Positions 28,014 through 38,951 are shown, counted from the stretch's first letter. The stretch is 64,000 nucleotides of DNA from Turicimonas muris (GCF_002221595.1 NZ_NHMP01000001.1:186001-250000), one strand, 5' to 3'. Translations and numbers: made by a program. The notes: a model not told the origin generated them from the letters alone.

Positions 28014-28946
28014 ATGACTTCAAAAAAATGCGTTATTGCTACTAGAGAGAGCCCATTGGCTCTTTGGCAGACCAAGTTTGTTCAATCACTTCTCAAAGAA
28101 AAATATCCTGATCTGGATGTTGAACTATTAGGTATCACCACAAAAGGAGACAAAATCCTCGATGTGACACTTTCCAAGATCGGAGGCAAAGGTCTCTTTG
28201 TTAAAGAACTTGAAGTCGCAATGCTTGAGAAAAAGGCAGATCTTGCCGTTCATAGTTTGAAAGACGTACCGATGGTACTTCCAGAAGAATTTGAACTCGG
28301 AGCCGTTCTTAAAAGAGAAGATCCGAGAGATGCATTCGTCTCCTCGAAATATAACAGCCTTGAAGAGATGCCTTACAACGCCGTTGTCGGCACAGCCAGT
28401 TTGAGAAGAGAGCTGATAATTCGTGCTAGATTTCCTCACTTGAAAGTTAAAACTATCAGAGGAAATGTGGGTACTAGACTTGCCAAACTTGATAACGGCG
28501 AATTTGATGCTCTTGTTATGGCAACGGCAGGTCTCAAGCGCCTTGGCATGACTGACAGAATTAAGACGATTATCCCTGCTCCATTATCTTTACCTTCGCC
28601 CGGACAAGGGGCTATCGGCATTGAAATCCGAAAAGGGGACAAGGAAACTGCTGAATTGATTTCCTTCCTTAACAACGAAGAAACACGTCTTTGCACCAGA
28701 GCTGAGAGAGAAGTTTCTCGTGCCTTGGGAGGTTCCTGCCAGGTTCCTTTGGCTGCCTATGCAACAATCGATGGAGACCAAATGCACCTACGCGCTTTGG
28801 TGGGCAATCACAAGACCGGAGAACACATAAAGGCCGATGTCTTCGGTCCGGCAAATGAGCCGGAAAAGAATGCTCAGAAAGCACTGCGCATCCTTAGAGA
28901 AAATGGTGCTGAAGAACTTTTGAAAGAAGTTTTAGAAGAAAAATAA
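28014..28946 (+). CDS. hemC: Porphobilinogen deaminase (hydroxymethylbilane synthase)
   Basis: HemC polymerises four porphobilinogens into hydroxymethylbilane in haem synthesis. Motifs are ATRESPLALWQ at the start, VHSLKDVP, GTASLRRE, TIRGNVGTRLAKLD, and GGSCQVPLAAYA, which carries the cysteine that binds the dipyrromethane cofactor. The ATG at 28014 gives 310 residues, the normal length. hemD follows after 277 bp; no gene or clear terminator is seen in that gap. Confidence 0.97.
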   Translation: MTSKKCVIATRESPLALWQTKFVQSLLKEKYPDLDVELLGITTKGDKILDVTLSKIGGKGLFVKELEVAMLEKKADLAVHSLKDVPMVLPEEFELGAVLKREDPRDAFVSSKYNSLEEMPYNAVVGTASLRRELIIRARFPHLKVKTIRGNVGTRLAKLDNGEFDALVMATAGLKRLGMTDRIKTIIPAPLSLPSPGQGAIGIEIRKGDKETAELISFLNNEETRLCTRAEREVSRALGGSCQVPLAAYATIDGDQMHLRALVGNHKTGEHIKADVFGPANEPEKNAQKALRILRENGAEELLKEVLEEK

Positions 28947-29223
28947 CATTGCTTTTTCCTTCTCGATCGATAGAAGGACGAAGAGTTCTTTCTTGTTCTA
29001 AAGAATTGAGAACATCTCAGTTTCCAAGTTCTGAACTTGCCTGAGCTGTTCTCAAAGTTTTCTAAAGTCGGCTTTTCTGTATGCTTTCTCTCCAAGGAAG
29101 TTCCGTTGTGTATTAAACGCAAGCAGAGCGCTGAAACAGGCTCAGCATTCCGATACCGAAAGACAAGCTGACCTAGATCCTCGATTATCCAATTGACTTA
29201 GAAGTTGTTTTGGGAGATGCTCG

Positions 29224-29976
29224 ATGAAGAAAGTTATTTTGACTAAACCTGGAAATGCTTCAAAAGAGATTTCTAAACAGCTGGAAAAGGCTGGTTTGTC
29301 AAAAGATGCGCTATTAGTTTGGCCTGCTTTTTCTTTTCGTAAACCTTACGCTCCTGACACGGAAACTATTCTCAACGGGGCAGACTTAGGAGCTGTCCTG
29401 GTAGTCGTTAGTCCGACGGCGGCTCAATTCCTGTATGACCAACTTCCAAATTTGCCCAAGGATACTCAATTTGCGGCTGTTGGAGAGCCCACTGCTAAGA
29501 AAATCGAAGCGCTTTATAAACCCATTAAACCCGTGATTTTTCCGTCCGGAAGTGTGGATGTGAGCGGCAGCGAAAGGCTGTTCGAAGTATTCGAGGCTAT
29601 GGGTTTGCCTGAAAGGGTCGTGATTGTTCGGGGACAAACCGGCCGAGGATATCTCTTCGAGGCCTTACAGGAAAGAGGTGTCTCAGTAAGTAAGGCGGTA
29701 ATTTACGAACGGGTTCCTTTTCAGCTTTCGACCTCAGAAAAAGCTAAAGTGTCTCCATCGGATGCTCTCATTGTTTTGGTTACCAGTACGGATGCCGTCA
29801 ACCATTTATGGGAAAGCTTGGGGCAAGAATTTGCAGACTCTTTAAGAAATGCAGCTTATTTTACAATTCACCATCGGATAGCCGAACGCCTCAAGAGTCT
29901 AGGTGCTGGGAAAGTCACGATTTACGATTCAGCTAAAGATAATATAGTCCAGCTTATTGCAGGTACAGCTTCTTGA
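29224..29976 (+). CDS. hemD: Uroporphyrinogen-III synthase
   Basis: HemD closes hydroxymethylbilane with inversion of ring D to uroporphyrinogen III. The 250-residue protein is divergent, as usual for this family. It is supported by the N-terminal ILTKPG, the two-domain alternating pattern, AVGEPTAKKIE, VIVRGQTGRGYLFEALQERG, AVIYERVP and the TSTDAVNHL segment, together with its place after hemC. The gap before it is longer than usual for an operon. There is no fused HemX domain. Confidence 0.85.
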   Translation: MKKVILTKPGNASKEISKQLEKAGLSKDALLVWPAFSFRKPYAPDTETILNGADLGAVLVVVSPTAAQFLYDQLPNLPKDTQFAAVGEPTAKKIEALYKPIKPVIFPSGSVDVSGSERLFEVFEAMGLPERVVIVRGQTGRGYLFEALQERGVSVSKAVIYERVPFQLSTSEKAKVSPSDALIVLVTSTDAVNHLWESLGQEFADSLRNAAYFTIHHRIAERLKSLGAGKVTIYDSAKDNIVQLIAGTAS

Positions 29977-30051
29977 AAGATTCCAACTAAAAAATCCTGA
30001 GAAGAAGGCTCAGTCTCTACAATAAACGGATATTCTTTTGGATAAGAGAAA

Positions 30052-31668
30052 ATGAAAACTTCCATTGCATTGTTTCAAATGAACTCCGTCTTGGGAGACT
30101 TTGAGGGGAACAAAAACAAAATTCTTAGTTTTTGTCTATCGCATAAAGACTGCGATATCGTTGTAACTCCAGAGTTGTCGTTATGCGGCTATCCACCGGA
30201 AGATCTCATTTTCCATAAGAGCTTTATCCTCTCTTGTTTTGAAACAGCACAACAATTAGTTGAGAGCTCAAAAGAATTTCCGAATATCCATCTTTTAGTC
30301 GGCCTTCCGGTTCAGGAAGGAGAGAAAATTTTCAATGAAGCTTTCCTCATCAAGAACGGACAATTATTAGGCCGCTATAAAAAACGCAATTTGCCTAACT
30401 ACGGTGTTTTTGACGAAAGAAGATACTTTACCGCAGGAAAAAACAGCGAACCTCTCGTGTTTGATGTAAAGGGAACCAGGTTCGGAGTCAATATCTGTGA
30501 AGATATTTGGCATGCGGAAGCTCCGGAGTTGGCAAAGAAAGCCGGAAGTGAAGTCCTTTTGATTCTCAATGCCTCTCCGTTTGAGAAATACAAAAGGGAG
30601 CAAAGAATTGAATGCGTAGAAAAGAATGTCTGCGCTCAAGGGATGGATGCCGTATATGTCAATGCATGCGGTGCCCAGGATGAAATTATCTTCGACGGTT
30701 TTTCCTTTACCCGTACCAAAGACGGTAAGGGCAGAGAAGTGTCCGGCTTTGAAGCTGCCTCTATGCTTGCGGAAGCGGAGCACGGAGAACTCTTAGAAGC
30801 CTCCTCCTTTGAGATTTCTCAAGGAATCGCTGATCTGTATTCCGGCTTGGTCTTGAGCTTTAAATCTTATATAGAAAATAACTCCTTCAAGGGTGTTGTT
30901 TTAGGGCTGTCAGGAGGAATTGATTCGGCTTTGGTCCTAAAAATTGCTGTGGATGCGGTAGGTGCTGATAAGGTTGAAGCCGTAATGATGCCATCCCAAT
31001 TTACTTCGGATATGAGCAAAACGGATGCAGCTGAATTAGCTTCTCGCTTAGGAGTCAAGTATTCCGTTATTTCCGTCGAACCAATGTACATGGCTTTTGA
31101 GAACGCTCTAAAAGAGGAGTTCAAAGGATATGGCAGAGACTTGACCGAAGAGAACCTTCAGGCCCGCATTAGAGCCGTTATTTTGATGGCCATCTCAAAT
31201 AAAAAAGGCTTAATGCTCGCTTCGACGGGCAATAAGAGTGAAATGGCCGTAGGCTACTCAACCCTTTACGGCGATTTAGCAGGTGGCTTCTCCGTGATTA
31301 AAGACGTCTACAAAACGGAGGTCTATGCCATTTGCCATTGGATCAATAAGGTTTCTCCGAACCCGGTATTTCCCGAGAATATTCTTACGAGAGCCCCTTC
31401 GGCTGAGCTCAGAGAAAACCAAAAGGATCAGGACAGCCTTCCTGATTATCCGACATTAGATGCGGTTTTAAAGCTTTATCTGGAAGAAAAGAAGTCTCTT
31501 CAGGAGATTATGCAACAAGGATTTGACGAAGAAACCGCTAAAAAGATTATTAGGATGGTGAAAAGAGCCGAATATAAGCGTCGTCAAGGTCCAATTGGTC
31601 CTAAAATGACAGGTATGGCTTTTGGGAGAGATTGGAGATATCCCATCACCAATAAATTTGAAGAATAA
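30052..31668 (+). CDS. nadE: Glutamine-dependent NAD+ synthetase
   Basis: NadE amidates nicotinic acid adenine dinucleotide to NAD+. The N-terminal nitrilase-type glutaminase domain (about 1-260) shows the Glu in TPELSLCGYP, the Lys in KKRNLPNYG and the Cys in VNICEDIWH. The C-terminal synthetase domain has the P-loop LSGGIDSALVL and the GNKSEMAVGYSTLYGD block. At 538 residues it is the two-domain form and so can use glutamine directly. glnB follows 26 bp later, linking NAD and nitrogen status. Confidence 0.96.
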   Translation: MKTSIALFQMNSVLGDFEGNKNKILSFCLSHKDCDIVVTPELSLCGYPPEDLIFHKSFILSCFETAQQLVESSKEFPNIHLLVGLPVQEGEKIFNEAFLIKNGQLLGRYKKRNLPNYGVFDERRYFTAGKNSEPLVFDVKGTRFGVNICEDIWHAEAPELAKKAGSEVLLILNASPFEKYKREQRIECVEKNVCAQGMDAVYVNACGAQDEIIFDGFSFTRTKDGKGREVSGFEAASMLAEAEHGELLEASSFEISQGIADLYSGLVLSFKSYIENNSFKGVVLGLSGGIDSALVLKIAVDAVGADKVEAVMMPSQFTSDMSKTDAAELASRLGVKYSVISVEPMYMAFENALKEEFKGYGRDLTEENLQARIRAVILMAISNKKGLMLASTGNKSEMAVGYSTLYGDLAGGFSVIKDVYKTEVYAICHWINKVSPNPVFPENILTRAPSAELRENQKDQDSLPDYPTLDAVLKLYLEEKKSLQEIMQQGFDEETAKKIIRMVKRAEYKRRQGPIGPKMTGMAFGRDWRYPITNKFEE

Positions 31669-31685
31669 ATTTAGAAATCAAATAG

Positions 31686-32033
<348 letters not shown>

Positions 32034-32077
32034 AAGAAAAGCCCGCATCTCGCGGACTTTTCAGTATCTTTCACGAA

Positions 32078-32722
32078 TTAAGGTGCGGACAGCAAAACAA
32101 GCAGCGCACCTTCACCTCCGTCATGTTCAGGGGCTTGCACAAAAGCCAAAACCTCTTTTTTCTGAACGAGCCAGACGGGAACTTTCTCTTTTAAGACAGG
32201 TTTTCTTCCTACGGAACCGAAGCCTTTTCCATGAATGATTCGAACGGCTCGATGGCCGGCCTTTCTCTGTTCATTCAGAAATAAAACTAAAAGCTGTTTG
32301 GCTTCATCCGAGGTATAGCCATGAAGGTCAAGTGAGCCTTTAATGGACCATTTGCCTTGGTGAAGAAGCTTCGGAACATTTGGAGCAACGCCCTTCTGGA
32401 AATAAGAAATTCGATCGTCGCTGGCTAAGAGATGTTCAATACCAATTTGATCAGACAAAGAGTCTTCGAGCACGGCCTGATTATCTTTGTGAGTCTGTAA
32501 AGGTAAAGGAGCAGGCTTCGGAAGATTAATGTTGGCTAAGTTTTTAGCGTAAGTCTGTTTGGAAACACCCAACTTTGACATTTCCTTTTCAAAGAACACT
32601 TGCTGAGCACGCCGTTCTTTCTTACGTTTTTCTTCTTTGAGACGAAGCCTCTCCTTTTCTTCAGCCTGCTTTTTCAGTTCGTCCTTCAAAGAAAGAAGGG
32701 ACGAGAGATCTTTACCTTTCAT
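32078..32722 (-). CDS. Smr domain protein
   Basis: The 214-residue protein has a basic, charged coiled-coil N terminus (about residues 10-50, K/E/R-rich) followed by a C-terminal Smr domain with the hallmark LDLHGYTSDEA near residue 131 and RIIHGKGFGS. Smr domains are small nucleases or nucleic-acid-binding modules found in MutS2 and as stand-alone proteins; the physiological role of the short form is poorly defined. It lies 7 bp downstream of trxB on the same strand, so the two are likely cotranscribed. Confidence 0.9.
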   Translation of the reverse strand: MKGKDLSSLLSLKDELKKQAEEKERLRLKEEKRKKERRAQQVFFEKEMSKLGVSKQTYAKNLANINLPKPAPLPLQTHKDNQAVLEDSLSDQIGIEHLLASDDRISYFQKGVAPNVPKLLHQGKWSIKGSLDLHGYTSDEAKQLLVLFLNEQRKAGHRAVRIIHGKGFGSVGRKPVLKEKVPVWLVQKKEVLAFVQAPEHDGGEGALLVLLSAP

Positions 32723-32729
32723 GGTTGTT

Positions 32730-33704
<975 letters not shown>

Positions 33705-33785
33705 TTAAGATATAAACTTTATTGGAAAGAGATTATAAGTACTGTCAATAGAAATAATAAATGGACAGGCAGCAGGTAGCACGCA

Positions 33786-36227
33786 ATGAGTAATTCGATA
33801 AGTCAGAGTTTCCAGCCCTCAGGCATTGAGGTTTTTCGCCGGAAAGGTAAAGATGAACCCTCAAATGTTTCGAAAATTTACGGTTCCGTCCTGTTCGTAC
33901 TATCTCTTGCCGGGACAGTTTTTCTTACGCTGTCTTTGGCGACATTCAGTGGAATGGATCCGGGCTTTTCCATGGCTAACAGTTTTTCCAGAATCAGCAA
34001 TGTTTTCGGAGTTGCCGGTGCTTGGGTTGCCGATCTTCTATATTTGTTGTTCGGCTGGTCAGCTTGGCTGCTTGTTGCTGGGGCTCTCTTTACCTTGATT
34101 CGTTCAGGGCAAATGTTTTTTAACGGTATTTATCCGTATAAATATCCCAATGGCTTGCGGGTCGTTGCCTTTTTTCTGCTTATCGTAGCGAGCAGCACTT
34201 TATTCTTTTTGAGACTTCATTCTTTTTCGTCTGATTTACCGGGGACCTCAGGGGGCGCTATTGGAAGTGCGGTCGGGACTGTTTTTTTAACTGCAGTTGG
34301 TCTCAATATCAGCACAGTCATCGTTGCCGTTTTAGCCGTATTGAGTTTTGGGATCTTTTTCAATTTTTCTTGGATAGAACTGATGGAAAGTATTGGAAAA
34401 GGGTGCGAATCTGTCTTGATGCGGCTTAGAAAGACACAAGAGACAAAAGAGGACGAAGAGGAGGGGATTGCTCAGCGCAAACTCAGAGAGGAAAAACTCA
34501 GTCACAATCGTGAGACCGCTCCGGCCAAGAAAGTGGCACCCCGTAAAGTTCCGGTTCCCTCAATACCTAATAAGGTGGAGCGCAGCTCTATTAGAGAGAT
34601 TAAAAAAGATCCGATCATCATTACTCATCACTCGGTTACTGAACCAATTCCGCCGGAGCCCGAACAAACTAAACTTCAGTTCGAAGAGACTCCAAATACT
34701 GACGCGTTGCTGGCTGGTCAGGTTCCTCCCGAACAAGAACAAAAAGAAGACTTTGTTCTTCCGACTTCCAATTTGCTGGAAGTACCGCCGTACGATCGCC
34801 CGCAAATCAGCGAGGAAGAAGTTACGTTTACCTCCGACAGAATTGAACATATCTTGGCTACTTACAAGATTAAAGCCAAAGTATTATCTGCGATGCGAGG
34901 CCCCGTCATTACACGCTTCAAGGTGCAGCCCGGAGTCGGCATCCAGTCAAGCCGTTTTGTTAAGGTCTCCAAAGACTTGGCTCGAGGATTGGGACAGCCG
35001 AGCATCCGTGTTATTGAGAACTTGCGTGAAGTCGACTGTCTGGGTTTGGAAGTTCCGAATCCACCCGGCGCCGTGCAGATGATTTATCTCAGTGAAATTA
35101 TCGGCAGCAACACCTTTAAGCTTGGAAAATCTAACTTAACACTTGCACTGGGTAAGAACGTACAAGGTGATCCGGTTACTATTGACCTGGGTAAAGCTCC
35201 TCACTTGCTTATTGCCGGTACTACAGGTTCCGGTAAATCCGTCGGCATCAATGCCATGATTCTGTCGATGCTGTTTAAGAATACGCCGGACGAGCTGAAA
35301 CTGATTTTGATCGATCCGAAAGAAGTTGAATTTGCGCCGTACGAAAAGATTCCGCATCTTCTTACACCGGTTATTACTGACATGATCCAGGCTGCCCACG
35401 CTCTGGACTGGGCGGTCCGTGAGATGGACAAGCGTTACAAGCTTATGAAGGCAGTGGGCGTAAGAAATTTTGCAAGCTTTAATGAAAAGATTGATCAGGC
35501 AAAAGAGGACGGTACATTTATTCCCAATCCGTTCAGCCTGACGCCTGAGCAGCCTGAGCCTCTGAAGAAACTGCACTACATCGTCATTATCATCGATGAG
35601 TTGGCTGATTTGCTGATGACTAACGGCAAGCAGGTTGAAGGTTCTATTATGCGCTTGACCCAGAAGGCCAGAGCTGCGGGTATGCATTTGATTTTGGCTA
35701 CCCAAAGGCCTAGTACCGACATTGTTACGCCGATTATTAAAACAAACTGTCCGTCGCGTATTAGCTTCCAGGTTTCTAACCGCTATGATTCCATGACAAT
35801 TCTCGGAGAACCGGGTGCAGAGGAACTGTTAGGCCGCGGCGATATGTTCTATATGAATCCAAGTACGCCGCTGCAGAGAGTGCATGGTGCGAATGTAACA
35901 GACAAAGAAATCGATGCCGTAACCAGCTTCATCAAAGCTCAAAGAGAGCCTGAATATACCGACGGCGTGACAGACGCTCCGGAAGAAGAAGGAATGCCTG
36001 AGGATGAAATTGCGGCAAGACCGCCTGGAGGAGAGGGAGATCCTTTCTACGATCAGGCCGTACAGATTGTCTTAGAGGACGGCAAAGCCTCGATTTCTTA
36101 TCTTCAGAGAAAGCTGGGTGTCGGCTATAACCGCGCGGCTAAGCTTATCGAAGCGATGGAAGAAGCCGGTATCGTATCCAAACCAACAGGTACCGGAAAA
36201 CGTTCGATTCTCAGAGGTCGAGAGTAA
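33786..36227 (+). CDS. ftsK: DNA translocase FtsK
   Basis: FtsK pumps DNA at the division septum and activates XerCD recombination. The N-terminal membrane domain has about four transmembrane helices (residues 28-200). A P/E/K-rich linker of about 120 residues follows, then the RecA-like motor with Walker A TTGSGKSVGINAM near residue 480 and Walker B IVIIIDELADL. The C-terminal gamma domain (DPFYDQAVQIV through AGIVSKPTG) recognises KOPS. At 813 residues the linker is shorter than in E. coli. The usual lolA neighbour is absent downstream. Confidence 0.96.
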   Translation: MSNSISQSFQPSGIEVFRRKGKDEPSNVSKIYGSVLFVLSLAGTVFLTLSLATFSGMDPGFSMANSFSRISNVFGVAGAWVADLLYLLFGWSAWLLVAGALFTLIRSGQMFFNGIYPYKYPNGLRVVAFFLLIVASSTLFFLRLHSFSSDLPGTSGGAIGSAVGTVFLTAVGLNISTVIVAVLAVLSFGIFFNFSWIELMESIGKGCESVLMRLRKTQETKEDEEEGIAQRKLREEKLSHNRETAPAKKVAPRKVPVPSIPNKVERSSIREIKKDPIIITHHSVTEPIPPEPEQTKLQFEETPNTDALLAGQVPPEQEQKEDFVLPTSNLLEVPPYDRPQISEEEVTFTSDRIEHILATYKIKAKVLSAMRGPVITRFKVQPGVGIQSSRFVKVSKDLARGLGQPSIRVIENLREVDCLGLEVPNPPGAVQMIYLSEIIGSNTFKLGKSNLTLALGKNVQGDPVTIDLGKAPHLLIAGTTGSGKSVGINAMILSMLFKNTPDELKLILIDPKEVEFAPYEKIPHLLTPVITDMIQAAHALDWAVREMDKRYKLMKAVGVRNFASFNEKIDQAKEDGTFIPNPFSLTPEQPEPLKKLHYIVIIIDELADLLMTNGKQVEGSIMRLTQKARAAGMHLILATQRPSTDIVTPIIKTNCPSRISFQVSNRYDSMTILGEPGAEELLGRGDMFYMNPSTPLQRVHGANVTDKEIDAVTSFIKAQREPEYTDGVTDAPEEEGMPEDEIAARPPGGEGDPFYDQAVQIVLEDGKASISYLQRKLGVGYNRAAKLIEAMEEAGIVSKPTGTGKRSILRGRE

Positions 36228-36279
36228 TTCTTAAGAAGGTGCTCTGAAGGCTTGAGAAGAAAAAGTTGAAATGAATCTT

Positions 36280-36340
36280 GGCAGCTGTCTCTGCTAGAGA
36301 CGGCTCCTCCCGGTAGGCAGAGAGCTTGCGGCTCTCAGTT
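36280..36340. other. Tandem hairpins downstream of ftsK
   Basis: Two inverted repeats, TGTCTC/GAGACG-like around 36288-36303 and GAGAGC/GCTCTC around 36321-36337, follow ftsK without a T tract. They could form a processed 3' end or part of a small RNA. I cannot decide which. Confidence 0.3.
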
Positions 36341-36453
36341 TGCCATTAAGGCAATGGATTCTTTTCAGTGCGCTCGATTACTGAATACTTAAAGAAGGAA
36401 TCGACGACTCTCATGGAGTTCAAGCGAATTTTGTGCCGGTTCTTTGTGAACGT

Positions 36454-37131
36454 TTATTGAAATTCGAACAAGCTTTTTCTATGGATCTCCCAAATCCAAC
36501 CGAATTCCGGAAAAACCGGCTTGCCGAGGACATCATTGTTTTCGTCGACCCAGTGAGCACCGTTAAAGCGAATTTTTTCTAGGCAAGATTGGATATCAAG
36601 GACTTCCTGAGGGCGCAGAGAAGTGTTTTCGTTTAATTCAGAAATACAGATTGGCAATGTTTCACCAACTGCAAAACCGATATTTAAAGGCTGGATCCAG
36701 AGAATAGATTGTTTTTCCGTTTGCTGAAAACTTCCAAGCGGTCTGTTGTCTTTGCCGATTTCACCAAGCATTTTCAGCAAATTTAAGCTTGGATGCGGCA
36801 AGAAGAACAGTAAATCGGCACAAGTTTGCAGAGATAAAGAATCAGGAGGCGTGCTGAGTTTGGCGCCGTTTTCTTCCAAAATAGTCTGACTCAAGCCGAA
36901 TGTGGTATTGAAATCAAATGGAACGAACTCTGCAGAATCTTCAAAGAGGTAGCAGGAGCGTACAGTCAAATTCTGAACCGGCCGAAGCAAAATTTTTTGA
37001 AAATCTAAAAGAGCTTCCCAACGGGTATCTCCGCTCTTATCCAAACAAATGGTATTGATGGTCCTCAGAACGCTATCGAAAGCCTTTTTCTCCTGGGGTT
37101 CTCCAATTTTTTGCCAAATCTTTTGAAACAT
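36454..37131 (-). CDS. Protein of unknown family
   Basis: I do not recognise this 225-residue protein. The ATG at 37131 is preceded by AGAGG at good spacing; an in-frame start at 37182 would add 17 residues upstream of that site. It has no signal peptide or transmembrane segment and is predicted cytoplasmic. It is rich in L, F and P, with several W, and has a C-terminal WVDENNDVLGKPVFPEFGWIWEIHRK. It is monocistronic, divergent from the GNAT gene. The frame is long and has a proper ribosome-binding site, so it is a real gene. Confidence 0.7.
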   Translation of the reverse strand: MFQKIWQKIGEPQEKKAFDSVLRTINTICLDKSGDTRWEALLDFQKILLRPVQNLTVRSCYLFEDSAEFVPFDFNTTFGLSQTILEENGAKLSTPPDSLSLQTCADLLFFLPHPSLNLLKMLGEIGKDNRPLGSFQQTEKQSILWIQPLNIGFAVGETLPICISELNENTSLRPQEVLDIQSCLEKIRFNGAHWVDENNDVLGKPVFPEFGWIWEIHRKSLFEFQ

Positions 37132-37230
37132 TAAAAACCTCTTTTTCGTTGGCAAGTATAAATGTCCTTCCAAGTTCTTCACAAATCAATAGGCGTCAGT
37201 GTTGCAGACTAGTGAACAATACGAAACCGG

Positions 37231-37257
37231 TTGTAACTATTTTGTGTACTCTATAAT
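37231..37257 (+). promoter_or_regulatory. Candidate promoter of the GNAT gene
   Basis: A perfect -10 TATAAT (37252-37257) has TTGTAA (37231-37236) upstream at a short 15-nt spacing, about 39 nt before the start codon. Confidence 0.4.
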
Positions 37258-37295
37258 TTCCCTCACTCTTTGAATAATGTGTAATGAAGGAAATA

Positions 37296-37784
37296 ATGCT
37301 TATTCGTCACGCAACAATTAATGATGTTCCGGAGCTTGCCAGGATTGAAGGCGCGTCCTATCCAGCAACCGAAGCAGCTTCGGAAGAAAGAATTCGTTCC
37401 AGAGTCGCCGTGTATCCGGATTATTTTTGGCTGATGGAAGAGAGCGGTTCAACTAAAGGTTTTATATGCGGTTTAGTTTCTGATCAGGAAATATTAGTGG
37501 ACGATATGTTTGCGGATACTTCTTTTCATAATCCGGACGGCAAATGGCTTTTATTGTTCAGCGTGGTCACAGATCCTGCTTTCCGTCATCAAAAGGTTGC
37601 TTCTAGAATTATGGAAAAAGTTTTAGAGGATACGAAGAAGAGGGGAAAGACCGGCGTTATTTTGACATGTAAGGACAAACTCAGAGATTTTTATTCTCGT
37701 TTTGGCTTCGTTGATGAAGGCGTTTCAGTTTCCACCCACGGCGGCGACAAATGGTATCAGATGCGTTTGGTATTTCCCAGATAG
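37296..37784 (+). CDS. GNAT family N-acetyltransferase
   Basis: The product is a 162-residue acetyl-CoA-dependent acyltransferase. The N terminus IRHATINDVPELARIE, the acetyl-CoA-binding strand and loop SVVTDPAFRHQKVASRIMEKVL (near residues 90-110), and the C-terminal LRDFYSRFGFVDEG are typical GNAT features, close to the arylalkylamine-type subgroup. The substrate is unknown. I prefer the ATG at 37296, preceded by AAGGA; an in-frame ATG at 37284 is the alternative and would contain that site. Confidence 0.85.
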   Translation: MLIRHATINDVPELARIEGASYPATEAASEERIRSRVAVYPDYFWLMEESGSTKGFICGLVSDQEILVDDMFADTSFHNPDGKWLLLFSVVTDPAFRHQKVASRIMEKVLEDTKKRGKTGVILTCKDKLRDFYSRFGFVDEGVSVSTHGGDKWYQMRLVFPR

Positions 37785-37827
37785 TTACCTTTGACTTTCA
37801 GGCTCGCTTTCCTATATAGCAGTGAGC

Positions 37828-38691
37828 TTAATTTTTTGGCGTTTGTTCGCCATTGTCTTTTTTATCTTTTGTCGGCTCTGAGTTTGCCTTATCTTTATCT
37901 GCCTTATCGTCTTTGTGCTTGTCGTCAGTCTTTTGGTTTGATACAGATTGAGATGGGGTGGACTCAAGCTGTTTGACATAAGCCTCACCGGAGACGTCGG
38001 TTGTGACTTTTTGGAATGTACCGACGATATTAGTTACGTAAACGGTGAACATCGGGATCATCAGCATTCCGAAGACAGCTTCAAAAACCGAGAGAATTTT
38101 TCCGATAGGGGTTACGGCCTGAATATTGGAACCGACGGTGACTGCTTCCATCGTTGCCCACCAAAGAGCGTCGCTAAAGTTTTTGACAAGAGGGTTAATA
38201 TTTACTTCACAAACATAAAACACAAGACTTCCCAGATATACGCAGGTCACAAGAATGACTAAGTAAGTGACGAAGATTGTTGATGTTCTGCTGAAAGTGA
38301 ACCATCCAACAACTATCACTAAGGCATAAACGCTGCGGATAAGAGGAATAAATCTAAAAACATAAGACAATTCGCTTGGGATTTGCCAGTTAAAGCAGGA
38401 GAAGACGGTCAGATACGGAATACATACTAAGAAAAGCAAAATGTACCGAAAAAGATAGCGTCCCTTATGTTTAGTTAGAAAGAACTCAATACTCAAGTCA
38501 ATGAGAAAGAAGATACAAACCCAGAACTGAATTTCCATATAGATTGGGCTTGCATAGAAGGGGTCGTTGAACTCAAAGGTATCGTAAGAGATGGAGCCAA
38601 TGAGAATCAGAGATAAAATTAGGATGAAGATCCTCAGGACACCCTGAAAGTTCAATCTTTTTTCTTCAAATTTAGTCCAATTAATTGCCAT
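37828..38691 (-). CDS. Potassium-channel-like membrane protein with atypical filter
   Basis: The 287-residue protein has about six transmembrane segments (near 20-36, 55-72, 80-100, 118-135, 139-163 and 200-225) and a pore-loop between the last two: WWATMEAVTVGSN at 177-189. This is the layout of a voltage-gated-like cation channel, but the selectivity filter reads TVGSN where potassium channels have TVGYGD. The fourth segment has few arginines, so voltage sensing is doubtful. The C-terminal 50 residues are a D/K/E-rich hydrophilic tail. Ion selectivity cannot be predicted. Confidence 0.8.
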   Translation of the reverse strand: MAINWTKFEEKRLNFQGVLRIFILILSLILIGSISYDTFEFNDPFYASPIYMEIQFWVCIFFLIDLSIEFFLTKHKGRYLFRYILLFLVCIPYLTVFSCFNWQIPSELSYVFRFIPLIRSVYALVIVVGWFTFSRTSTIFVTYLVILVTCVYLGSLVFYVCEVNINPLVKNFSDALWWATMEAVTVGSNIQAVTPIGKILSVFEAVFGMLMIPMFTVYVTNIVGTFQKVTTDVSGEAYVKQLESTPSQSVSNQKTDDKHKDDKADKDKANSEPTKDKKDNGEQTPKN

Positions 38692-38825
38692 ATTCTCGAA
38701 GCTTAGAGTCTCTTAAGTGCTAACTATGGACAGAATAACAAAGAGAAAAAAAAGCGGGTTCTTGAGGTGACTTAAACGGGAAGTTGTGTATTTACAACAA
38801 AAAACACAAAAAATAGCTAAATAAG

Positions 38826-38854
38826 TTGCAATTTTAACTTTACGTTGATAAAAT
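38826..38854 (+). promoter_or_regulatory. Promoter of tRNA-Leu
   Basis: TTGCAA (38826-38831), a 17-nt spacer and TAAAAT (38849-38854) end 12 nt before the mature tRNA 5' end. Confidence 0.65.
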
Positions 38855-38866
38855 TCTCGAATCGTT

Positions 38867-38951
38867 GCCCGGGTGGTGAAATGGTAGACACAAGGGATTC
38901 AAAATCCCTCGCCCAACAAGCGTGAGAGTTCGAGTCTCTCCCCGGGCACCA
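38867..38951 (+). tRNA. tRNA-Leu(CAA)
   Basis: This is an 85-nt class II tRNA: acceptor GCCCGGG/CCCGGGC, anticodon stem GGGAT/ATCCC around TTCAAAA (anticodon CAA), a long variable arm, T arm GAGAG/CTCTC and an encoded CCA. It reads UUG. The IS4-superfamily element begins about 190 bp downstream. Confidence 0.93.
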
